Assembly: GCA_030841035.1 (NCBI GenBank)
Contig: JAVEDI010000010.1
Coordinates: 1-64,000, forward strand
Direction of reading: 5' to 3'
Source of the DNA: Actinomycetota bacterium
GTDB lineage: Bacteria; Actinomycetota; Actinomycetes; JACCUZ01
DNA: 64,000 bases
A program made the translations under genes and the position numbers. The notes below the pieces were generated by a model. That model was not told the DNA's origin. It searched no databases and worked only from the letters and a program-made list of their open reading frames with translations. Each line of letters starts with the position of its first letter. The first letter of the stretch is position 1. Below, piece after piece: positions 24,805 through 35,029 of this stretch.

Positions 24805-26349
24805 TCAGGAGACGCGGAACTGCTCGATGGAGGAGCGCAGCTCGGCGGCGAGGACGTTGAGCTCGGCGGCCGACGCGGCCGCCTGCTTGGAGCCGACGGC
24901 GTACTGACGGGACACGTCGGAGACCTGCGTCATCGCCGAGACGACCTGGTCGGACGCCGAGCGCTGCTGCTGGGTGGCGATGGAGATCTCCTTGGCGGCA
25001 GTGGTCGTCTCGTCGACCATGCCGGAGATCCGTTCGAGCGCGTCGACGACCTCGCGCGCCAACGATGCGCCGCCGGCGACCTGCTTGGCGCCCTCCTCGC
25101 TGGCGAGGATCGTCGCGTGCGTCTCCGACTGGATCTGGGCGACGATCGCCTGGATCTGGCCGGCGGACTCCTGCGAACGCTCCGCGAGCTTGCGGACCTC
25201 GGAGGCGACGACGGCGAAGCCGCGGCCGTGCTCCCCGGCGCGGGCGGCCTCGATGGCCGCATTGAGCGCGAGCAGGTTGGTCTGGTCGGCCAGGTCGTCG
25301 ATCACCTGCAGGATGCGGCCGATCTCCTGGCTCTTCTCCCCGAGGGACAGCGCGCGGGTGGCGATGGAGTTGACCCGGTCGGCGATCGCGTCCATCGAGG
25401 TGACCGAGGTGGCCACGGCCGCGCGACCGTCCTCGGCGTACCGCAGGGTCTCGGCGGCGTAGCGGGCGACCGACTCGGCGGTGTCGGCGATCTGGGCGGC
25501 GGTGGCAGCCAGCTCCTCGATGGTGGAGGTGGTCTCGGCCACGGCGGAGGACTGCTGGGTCGCGCTGGCGGCGTGCTCCTCGGCGGTGGCAAGCAGCTCG
25601 CCCGCGCTGGCCGTGATCTGGTCGCCGCCGGAGCGGATCTGCTCGACGAGGTGACGCAGGTTGCGCAGCGTGTTGTTGAACGAACCGGTCAGCGCGGTGA
25701 CCGCCTCGCTGCCCCCGTCGGAGGTCGCGTGGACGGCCAGGTCCCCCTCCGCGGCCTGGGCCAGCACCGCGGAGAGCTCGCCGACGCGGCGGCTGAGCTC
25801 GTCGCGCTCCTCGCGGGCAGCCTGGCGCTCCTCGCGCAGCGACCCGTTGAGCAGGCCGACGAACCAGGTGACACCCGGCCCGAGCGGCAGGACGACGGCC
25901 AGGAAGCCGAGCGTCGCGGTCGAGACGGGTCCCGACACCAGCACGCCCGCGAGGGTCGCGAGCATGCCGAAGACGCCGATGAGCAGGCTGCGCATCCGGC
26001 TCATGGACACCGCGGCGACGAGCAGCGGCACGGCGGTGAGCGACCAGTAGGGGCGTTGCGGGCCCGCGGTGGCGACCAGACCGGCCACCCAGACCACGTT
26101 GGCGATGATCAGTCCGGCGCGGTAGCGCTCGACGTGGCTGCGCTCGTGCACGAGCCGGTCACCGAAGAGGGTCAACCCTCCCAGACCGCACGCGCTGATC
26201 AGACCGACGCCGAGCCACATCCCGGCCGCGACGTAGGAGTAGCGCACGCCGCTCGCATGGTCGGCCGCCACCCCGACCGCCGCGGCGACCACGCTCAGCC
26301 CGAGGGCGACCGTGCTCGCGCGGTTGAGCATCTTCCAGAAGTCCACCAC
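24805..26349 (-). CDS. Membrane-embedded methyl-accepting chemotaxis protein
   Basis: 514 residues, ATG 26349. The first 175 residues are a string of about six hydrophobic helices with no sizeable outside domain, unlike classical two-helix MCPs. Then a linker with coiled coil and the signalling domain, whose hairpin tip is [20 protein letters not shown] followed by [18 protein letters not shown]. No C-terminal pentapeptide for CheR binding is visible (it ends EQFRVS). It probably senses something within the membrane or internal state. It is the first gene of the mcp-cheA-REC run, with a palindrome in its 145-base upstream gap. Confidence 0.92.
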   Translation of the reverse strand: MVDFWKMLNRASTVALGLSVVAAAVGVAADHASGVRYSYVAAGMWLGVGLISACGLGGLTLFGDRLVHERSHVERYRAGLIIANVVWVAGLVATAGPQRPYWSLTAVPLLVAAVSMSRMRSLLIGVFGMLATLAGVLVSGPVSTATLGFLAVVLPLGPGVTWFVGLLNGSLREERQAAREERDELSRRVGELSAVLAQAAEGDLAVHATSDGGSEAVTALTGSFNNTLRNLRHLVEQIRSGGDQITASAGELLATAEEHAASATQQSSAVAETTSTIEELAATAAQIADTAESVARYAAETLRYAEDGRAAVATSVTSMDAIADRVNSIATRALSLGEKSQEIGRILQVIDDLADQTNLLALNAAIEAARAGEHGRGFAVVASEVRKLAERSQESAGQIQAIVAQIQSETHATILASEEGAKQVAGGASLAREVVDALERISGMVDETTTAAKEISIATQQQRSASDQVVSAMTQVSDVSRQYAVGSKQAAASAAELNVLAAELRSSIEQFRVS

Positions 26350-26428
26350 GGCCTCCAGCCAGGTACGTCGGCGCGCCCCACGTGGGAGAGGGACGCACTG
26401 CTCACATCGGGAGTTCAGCGGCCCGGCT

Positions 26429-26446
26429 GTAGGCCGATCGGGCTAC
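26429..26446. promoter_or_regulatory. Near-perfect 18-bp palindrome upstream of the MCP gene
   Basis: GTAGGCCGATCGGGCTAC is a palindrome except at one symmetric pair. It stands 80 bases before the MCP start, in the only real gap within the chemosensory block, so it may control mcp-cheA-REC separately from cheW. Confidence 0.4.
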
Positions 26447-26494
26447 CGGTTGGCCGCCGTACCGGCCGCCGCCGACGCGCCGACCCGGGCCGGG

Positions 26495-27028
26495 TCAGCT
26501 GCCGTGCCGGCGGCGTTCGACCCGCTCGCGCAGCCCCAGCAGGGCCACGACGTCGAGCACCGCGATGGGACCGTGCGCGTCCGTGACCTGGCCGACGACC
26601 AGCCGGGCCGCCTCGGGCGGGAGCGTGGCCGGCGAGGGGGCGAGGTCGTCGAGCGTGACGTCGTTCACGCCGGGCACGGCCTCGGCGACCAGCCCGGCGC
26701 TGAGCCCGCCCGGCACGCCGTCGGAGACCACGACCAGCCGGGCGCTGGTGGGCAGGGGGGTGACGGGTACGCCGACGAGGGCGCGGATGTCCAGCACCGG
26801 CAGCACCCGGCCACGCCAGTTGGCGACCCCGCGCAGCCAGGGCGGCGCGCCGGGCAGCCGGGTGATCGCGGGCACGCCGGTCACCTCCGCCACGTCCGGC
26901 ATCGGGACGGAGAAGCGGGAGTGGCCCAGCCGCAGCAGCACCCCTCCCGTGGGCGACCCCTCCTGGTCCGCCTCGGCGAGGGGCCGGTGCTCGGGCAGCG
27001 CGTCGCGGGGGGCGTCGACGATGGTCAC
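26495..27028 (-). CDS. cheW: CheW-like coupling protein
   Basis: 177 residues, ATG 27028. After a 28-residue polar arm the CheW fold begins (GGVLLRLGHSRFSVPMPDVA), with the family phrase LRGVANWRGRVLPVLDIRAL. It docks receptors to CheA at the membrane array. It starts 7 bases after the DUF6113 stop, so it is read with ftsH-like and DUF6113 genes as well as possibly the mcp genes. Confidence 0.92.
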   Translation of the reverse strand: MTIVDAPRDALPEHRPLAEADQEGSPTGGVLLRLGHSRFSVPMPDVAEVTGVPAITRLPGAPPWLRGVANWRGRVLPVLDIRALVGVPVTPLPTSARLVVVSDGVPGGLSAGLVAEAVPGVNDVTLDDLAPSPATLPPEAARLVVGQVTDAHGPIAVLDVVALLGLRERVERRRHGS

Positions 27029-27035
27029 GCCCTGG

Positions 27036-27440
27036 TCATCGGCGGCTCGCGACCTGCCCTGTAGGCGCCTCCCGGGCCTCGGTGGGTCGCGGCAGCAGCG
27101 AGTAGGGCCAGGTGAGCGTCAGGCCCGCGACCAGCGTCCCGCCCAGCAGCCAGCTGTAGCCCAGCGCGGTGGCCGGCACCACCAGGTCGCCCTCGGACCG
27201 GGGCAGCGACATCGTGACGACCGCCACCAGCCACCCCAGGGCCACCAGGCCGGCGCCACTGCGGGAGCGCACGGTCAGGCCCGCGGCGGCTGGCACGGCA
27301 GCGCTCAGCGCGAGGGCGACCAGCAGTCCGACCGGGAGGCCCGCCCGGGTCAGCGGGTGGATGAACGACCCGACGACCCCGACGGCTGCACCCGCCACGA
27401 GCGCCACGCCGTGCACGGCGAGACGGACGGCTGCGGGCAC
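27036..27440 (-). CDS. DUF6113-like four-helix membrane protein
   Basis: 134 residues, ATG 27440. Four hydrophobic segments: GVALVAGAAVGVVGSFIHP, LPVGLLVALALSAAVPAAAG, GLVALGWLVAVVTMSLPRSE, and YSWLLGGTLVAGLTLTWPYS. The SLPRSEGDLV loop between helices is typical of the DUF6113 proteins found near mshB in Streptomyces, from memory. Function unknown. It is tightly packed between the FtsH-like gene (9 bases) and cheW (7 bases). Confidence 0.75.
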   Translation of the reverse strand: MPAAVRLAVHGVALVAGAAVGVVGSFIHPLTRAGLPVGLLVALALSAAVPAAAGLTVRSRSGAGLVALGWLVAVVTMSLPRSEGDLVVPATALGYSWLLGGTLVAGLTLTWPYSLLPRPTEAREAPTGQVASRR

Positions 27441-27449
27441 CGCCCCAGG

Positions 27450-29393
27450 CTACGAGGTGGGATCGGCCTGCTCGGTGCGGGCGTCGGTGCGCAGGTCGAT
27501 GACCGGGCCCACCGGGCCGGCTGCCCGGGCGGCCTCCAGCACGTCGGTGATCTCGCGGCCGATGAGCTCGTGGCGGTCCAGGAGGGCGTCGCGCAGCGCC
27601 GTGACCAGGTGCTGGTTGCTCTCCATCAGGCCGCGGACGGTGACCTTCTGCCGCTGCAGCAGCTCCTCCACCCGACGGCGTCCCTCGCTGTCACCCAGCA
27701 CCCGGCCGACGATGTTGGTGTCGGTCAGCCCGCTGTTCTGCACGGCGGCCAACGACACCAGGGTGTCGGTCATGCCGGCCGCCCCCACCATCTGCGCGGC
27801 CACGTTGGTGGCGTACAGCAGGTCGCCCGCGGGGCCGGTCGACACGTCTCCGAAGAACAGCTCCTCGGCGCACTGCCCGCCCATCGCGATAGCGATCAGA
27901 CCGGTCATCTCGCTGCGCGAGCGGGTGTAGACCTCGTCCCGGTCACCGTGCGCGAGCAGGCCGAGCGACTCGCGCCGCTTGATGATGGTCAGGATCTCGA
28001 GACGTCGCTGCGGGGCGACCAACCAGGCGATGGTCGCGTGCCCGGCCTCGTGCGTCGCGATGAGGCGCTTCTCGTGCTCGGTGTAGGCGACCGGCTGCCC
28101 GAGGCCCACCTCGGTGAGCAGCCGAGCGTGCTCGACGTCACGCCACAGCATCCGGGGTCGCGCCTCGCGCACCGCCTGGACCAGCGCCTCGTCGAGCAGG
28201 CCCTCGAGCATGGCGGGGCTGTAGCCCTGGGTGACCGCCGCGAGCGCGTCGCGGCGTTCCGCGTCGTCCAGCTCCACGTCGTGCGCCTTGCGCGCGAGGA
28301 AGTGGTCGATGAGCTCGCGGCGGCTCTTCTTCGGGGGCAGCTCGAAGCTGAGCCGTTGGTCGAACCGTCCCGGTCGCAGCAGGGCCGGGTCCAGGGAGTC
28401 GGCCCGGTTGGTCGAGGCGATCAGCAGGATGTTGGCTGGCGTCCCCTTGGGCCCGCGCAGCTGCCGGTGCGCCGGCAGCAGCAGGTTCGCCGCGTCGACC
28501 AGCCGGCCCAGTGCCTTCTGCTTCCCGGACGGCTCCTCGAACGACTGCATCTGCACCAGCAGCTCGTTGACCGCCATCTGCAGGTCGTTGCCACCGACGA
28601 AGGGGGTGCGAACCATCGCCGGCGCGGCCGCTGCCATCGGCAGGCCTTCCAGACCTCCGCAGCCGATGAGCGAGGAGGACGCACCCGCCGCGGCCGTCAT
28701 GGCCGCGCCGTGGCGAGCCAGCCCGATCGCGTCGAACTCGTCGATGAACCCGACCGCGCCGCCGTGCTTGCGAGCGGCTTTGCGCAGGGCCCGGAAGTAC
28801 TGGCGCACCTTGCGCTGTGTCGCGCCTTGGAAGCTGGACTGGAACGAGGTGGCCGTGGCGAACAGGAACGGGACACCGGCCTCGGCCGCGAGCGCCTTGG
28901 CGGTGTAGGTCTTGCCGGTACCGGGTCCGCCCTCGAACAGGAGCCCGCGTCGCGGCCGGCCGCCCATCTCGCGGGCGAAGCGCGCGTGGGACAGGAACAG
29001 CTGCAGCGAGCGCACGACCTCGTCCTTGACGATGTCGATGCCCACGACGTCGGCCAGGCGGACGTCGAGCTGCTCGGGGCGGACCATCAGGTGCGGCGAG
29101 CGGCCGGTGAAGAGGAACTGCCCGCCCAGCAACAGGATCAGCATCAGGAAGAACAGGACCGGGGTCAGGACCAGCCAGTCGACGTGCGGCAGCTGCAGCA
29201 GGTCGAGCGGGTCGCCGGTGAGGATGCGCATCCACAGGTAGGCGGTCGGCAGGCCCAGCAGCACCGCGATGCCGCGCAACCGGCGGCGTCGCAGCCGCTC
29301 CCGGCTCTCGCCGACGTCGGCCGCTCCTGTCGCGAGCGGGAGCTCGAGGCCCCCGGGCTGCGCCCCTTCAGAGACCACCTGCTTCGCGTCCAC
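27450..29393 (-). CDS. Divergent FtsH-like AAA+ zinc metalloprotease
   Basis: 647 residues, ATG 29393. Two N-terminal membrane helices (about 40-58 and 73-95) are close together with a very short outside loop. AAA domain: Walker A GGPGTGKT at 155-162, Walker B AVGFIDEFD at 213-221, SRH NRADSLDPALLRPGRFDQ from 329. Peptidase: HEAGH at 448-452 and the third ligand Asp in STGPAGDLLYAT. Compared with housekeeping FtsH it has two insertions, about 50 residues after Walker B (Ala/Gly-rich) and about 37 before the SRH. It is probably a specialised membrane protease, not the main FtsH. First gene of the block leading to cheW. Confidence 0.88.
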   Translation of the reverse strand: MDAKQVVSEGAQPGGLELPLATGAADVGESRERLRRRRLRGIAVLLGLPTAYLWMRILTGDPLDLLQLPHVDWLVLTPVLFFLMLILLLGGQFLFTGRSPHLMVRPEQLDVRLADVVGIDIVKDEVVRSLQLFLSHARFAREMGGRPRRGLLFEGGPGTGKTYTAKALAAEAGVPFLFATATSFQSSFQGATQRKVRQYFRALRKAARKHGGAVGFIDEFDAIGLARHGAAMTAAAGASSSLIGCGGLEGLPMAAAAPAMVRTPFVGGNDLQMAVNELLVQMQSFEEPSGKQKALGRLVDAANLLLPAHRQLRGPKGTPANILLIASTNRADSLDPALLRPGRFDQRLSFELPPKKSRRELIDHFLARKAHDVELDDAERRDALAAVTQGYSPAMLEGLLDEALVQAVREARPRMLWRDVEHARLLTEVGLGQPVAYTEHEKRLIATHEAGHATIAWLVAPQRRLEILTIIKRRESLGLLAHGDRDEVYTRSRSEMTGLIAIAMGGQCAEELFFGDVSTGPAGDLLYATNVAAQMVGAAGMTDTLVSLAAVQNSGLTDTNIVGRVLGDSEGRRRVEELLQRQKVTVRGLMESNQHLVTALRDALLDRHELIGREITDVLEAARAAGPVGPVIDLRTDARTEQADPTS

Positions 29394-29622
29394 CGATCCT
29401 CCAGCTCGTCGCCCGCCTCGATCCCACCCCCCATGGCTGCGGTGGCATCACCCGTTCGGAGTATCAACTCCGCGGGCCGGCCTACCGATGCAGACTCGGG
29501 CGGACGAGCATCTACGGTGAGTGTGGCCGCCCGGCGCACCCGCGCGTCCCGCCCGGAGCGCATTCACCCGGATGCGGGCGGGGCTGTCACCCGTTCGGCC
29601 TAGCGCGAGCACGGGGCCGCCG
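29394..29622. other. Intergenic gap between mshB and the FtsH-like gene
   Basis: No convincing gene. TCACCCGTTCGG occurs at both 29448-29459 and 29587-29598, and a small dyad CGGAG-tatcaa-CTCCG lies at 29457-29472, overlapping the first copy. It should hold the promoter of the FtsH-like/DUF6113/cheW transcript. Confidence 0.4.
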
Positions 29623-30642
29623 CTAGTCCAGACCACCGAAGAGGTCCGTCTCGCGCCCGTCGCCGTCGGTGTCGCCACCCGTGTCGCCCTGCACCAACCG
29701 GTAGTGCTCGACCCCCCAGACGGCGTTGCCCAGGTTGTTCGAGAGCGCGAAGAACGGCCCGTCGACGGCGATCTGGGTGGCATGGGCGCGCATCGCGGCG
29801 AGCTTGGCCTCGACGTGGTCCGTGGCGTCGACGGCTGTCGTCACGAGCTCGTCGGGCGTGGCCATGGGCAGCTCGCCCTCCGGGTCCATCCCCTCGAACG
29901 TCGTCAGGTCGCCGCTGGCGCGCAGCCGGCGGAGGCCGTCGCGCATCCAGGACACCGGCAAGGCGCTCCAGTAGACCTTCGCGACCGCCCACGGCTCCCC
30001 CTCGCCCCGCGTGGGGTCGGCCGCCAGCTCGACGGCGCGCATGGTGACCCGGTGCGACTGGACGTGGTCCGGGTGCCCGTAGCCGCCGTTCTCGTCGTAG
30101 GTCACGACCACCCGGGGACGGACCTCGCGGATCACCTCGAGCAGCAGCGTGGCCGCCTCGTCGAGGTCGGCCTGCCAGAAGCACTCAGGACGGTTGTTGG
30201 TCTCCAACCCCATCATCCCGGAGTCGCGGTAGCGACCGGGACCGCCGAGGAACCGGTGGTCGCGCACGCCGAGGGCCTCCATCGCGGTCGCCAGCTCGCC
30301 GATGCGGTGCTGCCCCAGGCCGTCGTCCTGGTCGGCCGCGAGATGCGTGAGGTCCGCCACCAGGACCTCGCCCTCCTCACCGAGGGTGCAGGTCACCAGG
30401 GTGACGTGCGCGCCCGCGGCGGCGTACTTGGCCATCGTCGCGCCGGTGGCGATCGTCTCGTCGTCCGGGTGCGCATGCACGAGCAGCAGCCGCCGGGGCG
30501 AGTCCAGCACGTCCATGCTCGCGACGGCCTCCGGCTCGGCCTGCTCGAGGACCGCCTCGGCCTCGCGCAGCACGGCCTCCTCCGGTCCCGCGGGCCTCGC
30601 CTCGGGCTCCTCGGAGAGCGGGTTGTCCGGCGTCGTCGTCAT
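29623..30642 (-). CDS. mshB: Mycothiol biosynthesis deacetylase
   Basis: 339 residues from ATG 30642. The LmbE-type zinc site is [17 protein letters not shown] (H58, D61), with [16 protein letters not shown] supplying the third ligand and ACTLGEEGE-like [15 protein letters not shown] in between. It deacetylates GlcNAc-inositol in mycothiol synthesis, a pathway confined to actinomycetes. About 45 acidic residues precede the usual start; ATG 30516, 11 bases after a GGAGG, would give a protein of the usual length and may be the true start. It is divergent from the peptidase gene across a repeat-bearing region. Confidence 0.92.
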   Translation of the reverse strand: MTTTPDNPLSEEPEARPAGPEEAVLREAEAVLEQAEPEAVASMDVLDSPRRLLLVHAHPDDETIATGATMAKYAAAGAHVTLVTCTLGEEGEVLVADLTHLAADQDDGLGQHRIGELATAMEALGVRDHRFLGGPGRYRDSGMMGLETNNRPECFWQADLDEAATLLLEVIREVRPRVVVTYDENGGYGHPDHVQSHRVTMRAVELAADPTRGEGEPWAVAKVYWSALPVSWMRDGLRRLRASGDLTTFEGMDPEGELPMATPDELVTTAVDATDHVEAKLAAMRAHATQIAVDGPFFALSNNLGNAVWGVEHYRLVQGDTGGDTDGDGRETDLFGGLD

Positions 30643-30685
30643 GGTCGCGACACTACCGAGACGTACGTCGCCACCGCCCGCCCCC

Positions 30686-30779
30686 GGCCCTTTCGTGATC
30701 GTGAGGGCGATCGGCACCGGCCCTTTCGTGATCGTGAGGGCGATCGGCACCGGATCGGTGCCGATCCGCCTCACGATCA
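30686..30779. repeat. Tandem 33-bp repeat followed by an inverted copy
   Basis: Two identical 33-bp units (30686-30718, 30719-30751) lie head to tail, each containing TTTCGTGATCGTGAGGGCGA. They are followed by an inverted partial copy (30757-30779): the 23 bases 30729-30751 pair with it with only two central mismatches around a 5-base GGATC loop. The structure stands in the divergent mshB / peptidase promoter region and could be a palindromic repeat element or a cruciform/RNA hairpin. Confidence 0.75.
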
Positions 30780-30812
30780 GGGGCTGCGGAGGGCACTCGG
30801 TAGGTTTCTGGC

Positions 30813-32930
30813 ATGCCGCAGACCAGCACCACGCCCGAGCAGTCGGCGCTGCCGTCCTTCCCCGTGCAGGCCGCGCGGACCCAGCGGTTCACCCGGGGTG
30901 CGCCGCGCAACCTCTCGGTGACCCGCGACGGCGCCCGGGTGCTGTTCGTGCGCTCGGGGCACGGCACCGACCCGGTCGGGAGGCTGTGGTCGCTCGACGT
31001 CGCGAGCGGCGAGGAGCGGCTGCTGGTCGACCCCCGGGTCCTGCTCGCCGACGGCCAGGAAGAGCTCTCCGTCGCCGAGCGGGCCCGCCGGGAGCGGGCT
31101 CGGGAGTCCTCCTCGGGCATCGTGAGCTTCGCGACCGACGACGCGGGCACCGTGGCAGCATTCGCGCTGTCCAGCCGGCTGTGGCTGGCCGACCTCATCA
31201 GCGGCGACGTGCGGCAGCTGCCGGCGACCGGGCCGGTGCTCGACCCGCGACCGGACCCGACCGGCGCCTGGGTCGCCTACGCGGGGGCCCGCGCGCTGCA
31301 TGTCGTACGCGTCGACGGCTCCGACGCGCGGGTGCTCGCCTCGCCCGCCCACGACGACGAGACGTGGGGGCTGGCCGAGTTCGTGGCGGCCGAGGAGATG
31401 GAGCGCTACCGCGGCTACTGGTGGGCGCCCGACGGCAGCGCGGTGCTCGCGGCCCGGGTCGACGAGTCCCCCGTGCAGCGCTGGCACATCGCCGACCCGG
31501 CGAACCCCGGCGCCACGCCGGTCGAGGTCGCCTACCCCGCGGCCGGCACCGACAACGCCGTGGTTAGCGTGCACGTCCTCGGCCTCGACGGCTCGCGGGT
31601 CGACGTGACCTGGGACGCCCAGCGGTTTCCCTACCTGATCACCGCTGAGTGGAGCGGTCGAGGCGCGCCGTTGCTCGAGGTGATGACCCGCGACCAGCGC
31701 GACGCCCAGGTCCTCGCGGTCGACCCCTCCGACGGTGCGACGCGGGTGGTCAGCGAGCGCCACGACGACCGGTGGCTCGATGTGGTGCCGGGTACGCCGG
31801 CGTGGCTACCCGACGGGCGCCTGCTCACCACGGTGGAGCGCGACGGGGCACGCCGGCTGCTGCTGGGTGGCACCGAGGCCGAGCTGGGCGGCGCGCAGGT
31901 CGGGCGGGTCGTCACGATCGGCGACGACGGTGTGCTCGTCGAAGGCACCGACGACCCGACCGAGTGGCACCTGTGGCGGGTGGCGCTGGAGGGCGCTGCG
32001 ACGAGGTTGACCGCACCCGGCGGCTACCACCTGGGTACGTCGTCCGGCGGCACGCTGGTCACGGTCCGCCGCAGCCTCGACACCTCGGGCGCGCGCGTCG
32101 ACGTGTCGCGCGACGGGGTCGCCGTGGCGACGGTGGCGTCCTACGCCGAACGCCCGGTGATCACCACGACCCCCCGGCTGCTCACCGTCGGCACCCACCA
32201 GCTGCGGGCGGGCGTCGTGCTGCCGCGCGACCACCGGCCGGGCACCGCACTGCCCGTACTGATGAACCCCTACGGCGGCCCGCACCACCGGGAGGTGGTC
32301 ACGGTGCACGACCGTTGGCTGGAGTCGCAGTGGTTCGCTGACCAGGGCTTCGCCGTCGTCGTGGCCGACGGTCGTGGCACGGGCGCCCGCGGGCCGGAGT
32401 GGGACCGCAGCGTCCACCACGACCTGGCGAGCGTCACGCTCGACGACCAGGTCGAGGCCCTGCAGGCGGTGGCCGAGGAGGTGTCCGACCTCGACCTGTC
32501 GCGCGTGGGCATCCGTGGCTGGTCGTACGGCGGGTACCTGGCCGCGCTGGCCGTGCTGCGTCGACCCGAGGTGTTCCACGCGGCCGTGGCGGGGGCCCCG
32601 GTCACCGACCTGCGGCTCTACGACACCTTCTACACCGAGCGCTACCTGGGGGACCCGCGCACGGAGCCCGAGGTCTATGCCCGCAACTCGCTGATCGACG
32701 ACGCGCCCTCGCTGACCCGACCGTTGCTGCTCATCCACGGCCTGGCCGACGACAACGTGGTCGCTGCGCACACGCTGCGCTTGTCCTCGGCCCTGCTCGC
32801 GGCCGGTGCCCCCCACGACGTGCTGCCCCTCTCGGGGGTCACCCACATGACGCCGCAGGAGTCGGTCGCCGAGAACCTGCTCGTCCTGCAGGCGAAGTGG
32901 CTGCACAAGGCGCTGCCCCCGCGCAGCTGA
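30813..32930 (+). CDS. Dipeptidyl-peptidase IV-like serine peptidase (S9)
   Basis: 705 residues, ATG 30813. The N-terminal two thirds form a beta-propeller; within it [20 protein letters not shown] carries the double-Glu motif that binds the substrate N-terminus in DPP4-type enzymes. The C-terminal alpha/beta hydrolase has the nucleophile in [14 protein letters not shown], then Asp in IHGLADDNV and His near SGVTHM. No signal peptide is seen, so it is cytoplasmic. It would release dipeptides from peptides, which matches the convergent peptide ABC transporter. Confidence 0.92.
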   Translation: MPQTSTTPEQSALPSFPVQAARTQRFTRGAPRNLSVTRDGARVLFVRSGHGTDPVGRLWSLDVASGEERLLVDPRVLLADGQEELSVAERARRERARESSSGIVSFATDDAGTVAAFALSSRLWLADLISGDVRQLPATGPVLDPRPDPTGAWVAYAGARALHVVRVDGSDARVLASPAHDDETWGLAEFVAAEEMERYRGYWWAPDGSAVLAARVDESPVQRWHIADPANPGATPVEVAYPAAGTDNAVVSVHVLGLDGSRVDVTWDAQRFPYLITAEWSGRGAPLLEVMTRDQRDAQVLAVDPSDGATRVVSERHDDRWLDVVPGTPAWLPDGRLLTTVERDGARRLLLGGTEAELGGAQVGRVVTIGDDGVLVEGTDDPTEWHLWRVALEGAATRLTAPGGYHLGTSSGGTLVTVRRSLDTSGARVDVSRDGVAVATVASYAERPVITTTPRLLTVGTHQLRAGVVLPRDHRPGTALPVLMNPYGGPHHREVVTVHDRWLESQWFADQGFAVVVADGRGTGARGPEWDRSVHHDLASVTLDDQVEALQAVAEEVSDLDLSRVGIRGWSYGGYLAALAVLRRPEVFHAAVAGAPVTDLRLYDTFYTERYLGDPRTEPEVYARNSLIDDAPSLTRPLLLIHGLADDNVVAAHTLRLSSALLAAGAPHDVLPLSGVTHMTPQESVAENLLVLQAKWLHKALPPRS

Positions 32931-32948
32931 CCGGCGCGCCCGTCGTCG

Positions 32949-33983
32949 TCAGATGAGGTGACGCTCCTCGGGGAAGTGGCACGCGCCGTAGTGGCCGGGG
33001 GCGAGCTCGCGCAGCACCGGGATCTCCTGGGCGCACCGGTCCTGGGCCTTCGGACAGCGCGTGCGGAACACGCACCCCGAGGGCGGGTTGATCGGGCTCG
33101 GCAGGTCGCCGTGCAGCAGGATGCGCTCCCGGCTGCGCTCGGCACGCGGGTCCGGCAGCGGCACGGCCGAGGTCAGCGCATGGGTGTACGGGTGCAGCGG
33201 AGCCTTGTAGATGCGCTCGGACTCGGCCAGCTCCATGATGCGGCCGAGGTACATGACCGCGATCCGGTCGGAGATGTGCCGCACGACCGACAGGTCGTGA
33301 GCGATGAAGATGTAGGCGAGGCGGAACTCGTCCTGCAGGTCCTCGAGCAGGTTGACGACCTGCGCCTGGATCGACACGTCCAGGGCCGACACCGGCTCGT
33401 CACACACGATCAGCTTCGGGCGCAGCGCGATGGCCCGGGCGATGCCGATGCGCTGCCGCTGGCCACCGGAGAACTCGTTCGGGTAGCGGTTGTAGTGCTC
33501 GGGGTTCAGGCCGACGCGGGCCATCAGGTCCTGGACCTCGGCCTGCACGCCGCGGGTCGGCTTCACGCCCTGCACCTTGAACGGCGCCGAGATGATCGAA
33601 CCGACGGTGTGGCGCGGGTTCAGCGAGGAGTAGGGGTCCTGGAAGATCATCTGCATCTCGCGACGGAGCGGGACCATCTCCTTGCGCGACAGGTGCGTGA
33701 TGTCGCGTCCCTCGAACTCGATCTTGCCGCCCGTCGGGTCGAGCAGCTTCATCACCGTGCGGCCGGCCGTGGACTTGCCGCAGCCGGACTCGCCCACCAC
33801 ACCCAGCGTCTCGCCGGGGACGACGTCGAAGCTGATGCTCTCCACAGCCTTGACGTCGCCGACCTTGCGCTTGAGCAGGCCACCACCGGTGATCGGGAAG
33901 TACTTCTGCACCTGCTCGACCCGAAGGAGTGCGTCGGCACGACGCGCCACGACGCTGGTGTTGCTCTCGTCGACGGCGGTCAC
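32949..33983 (-). CDS. dppF: Peptide ABC transporter ATP-binding protein DppF/OppF
   Basis: 344 residues from GTG 33983, overlapping dppD as GTGA. Walker [10 protein letters not shown], signature [15 protein letters not shown], Walker [13 protein letters not shown], and the C-terminal oligopeptide-transporter extension with the Cys cluster [14 protein letters not shown]. One of two ATPases that energise the permease pair. Last gene of the operon, 18 bases from the convergent peptidase gene. Confidence 0.95.
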   Translation of the reverse strand: MTAVDESNTSVVARRADALLRVEQVQKYFPITGGGLLKRKVGDVKAVESISFDVVPGETLGVVGESGCGKSTAGRTVMKLLDPTGGKIEFEGRDITHLSRKEMVPLRREMQMIFQDPYSSLNPRHTVGSIISAPFKVQGVKPTRGVQAEVQDLMARVGLNPEHYNRYPNEFSGGQRQRIGIARAIALRPKLIVCDEPVSALDVSIQAQVVNLLEDLQDEFRLAYIFIAHDLSVVRHISDRIAVMYLGRIMELAESERIYKAPLHPYTHALTSAVPLPDPRAERSRERILLHGDLPSPINPPSGCVFRTRCPKAQDRCAQEIPVLRELAPGHYGACHFPEERHLI

Positions 33984-35029
33984 TTGTCCTCCATGGCCGG
34001 GTCGGCGGTGGCGACACCGAGCCGCTCGGCCGCGATCTCGCGGCGCTGTGCAGGATCGAGATGGCAGCGTACGGCGTGTTCGGGCGTGACCGGGAGCAGA
34101 TCGGGCCGTTCGGTGTCACAGCGGTTGCCCGGGACCAGCTCGTGGTAGGCGCAGCGCGGCCGGAAGACGCAGCCCTTGGGCAGCCGGATCAGCGACGGCG
34201 GCTGGCCGGGGATCGGCTGCAGCCGCTCGTTGCGCCCGGCGTCCATGCGCGGCACGGAGCCCAGGAGTCCCCAGGTGTAGGGCATCTCGGGGCGGTAGTA
34301 GATGTCGTCGATGCTGCCGCGCTCGACGACCCGGCCGCCGTACATGACCACGACGTCGTCGGCCATGTCCGCGACGACGCCCAGGTCGTGGGTGATCAGG
34401 ATGATGGCGGTCCCGAACTCCCGCTGAAGGTCCCGCAGCAGGTTGATGATCTGTGCCTGCACGGTGACGTCGAGCGCCGTGGTCGGCTCGTCGGCGATGA
34501 GCAGCTCGGGGTTGTTCAAGAGGGCCATGGCGATCATGACGCGCTGGCGCATCCCGCCGGAGAGGTTGTGGGGGTAGTCCTTCAGCCGCCGGTCCGGGTT
34601 GGGGATGCCGACCCGGTCGAGCATGTCCCGGGCCTGTTGCATGGCCGCGGACCGGCTGACGTCCTGGTGGACGTTCACGGCCTCGACCAGCTGCTTGCCG
34701 ATCGAGTAGAAGGGGTGCAGCGAGGAGAGCGGGTCCTGGAAGATCATCGCCATCCGCTTGCCGCGCAGCGAGCGGACCTGCTCCGGCCGCGCCGTGAGCA
34801 GCTCCTCGCCGTCGAGGCGGATCTCGCCGGTGACCTTGGCGGTCTTGCGGTTGATCAGACCCATGATCGCCTGGCTGGTCACCGACTTGCCGGAGCCCGA
34901 CTCACCGACGATCGCGAGGACCTTGTTCTTGGCCACGGCGAAGTCGACCCCGTCGACCGCGCTCACGACGCCGTCCTCCGTAGGGAACTGGACCCTCAGG
35001 TCCTTGACCTGCAGGAAGGGGTCACTCAC
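33980..35029 (-). CDS. dppD: Peptide ABC transporter ATP-binding protein DppD/OppD
   Basis: 349 residues from GTG 35029, which overlaps the dppB stop as GTGA. Walker [15 protein letters not shown], signature [15 protein letters not shown], Walker [18 protein letters not shown]-loop [12 protein letters not shown], and the C-terminal extension [18 protein letters not shown]. It pairs with DppF. Three consecutive GTGA junctions (dppB-dppD-dppF) point to strict translational coupling of the transporter core. Confidence 0.95.
   Translation of the reverse strand: MSDPFLQVKDLRVQFPTEDGVVSAVDGVDFAVAKNKVLAIVGESGSGKSVTSQAIMGLINRKTAKVTGEIRLDGEELLTARPEQVRSLRGKRMAMIFQDPLSSLHPFYSIGKQLVEAVNVHQDVSRSAAMQQARDMLDRVGIPNPDRRLKDYPHNLSGGMRQRVMIAMALLNNPELLIADEPTTALDVTVQAQIINLLRDLQREFGTAIILITHDLGVVADMADDVVVMYGGRVVERGSIDDIYYRPEMPYTWGLLGSVPRMDAGRNERLQPIPGQPPSLIRLPKGCVFRPRCAYHELVPGNRCDTERPDLLPVTPEHAVRCHLDPAQRREIAAERLGVATADPAMEDK

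Noticed and set aside
26565-29603. A 1012-codon plus-strand open frame opposite cheW, DUF6113 and the FtsH-like gene
   Set aside because: It runs antisense to three well-supported genes, has no domain motifs and is rich in His/Gln/Arg, typical of reverse frames in GC-rich DNA. The same holds for long opposite frames at 22846-24489, 24583-26586 and 39225-41201.
30686-30751. Tandem 33-bp repeats as a mini CRISPR
   Set aside because: The copies are head to tail with no spacers and are followed by an inverted copy; no cas genes are near.
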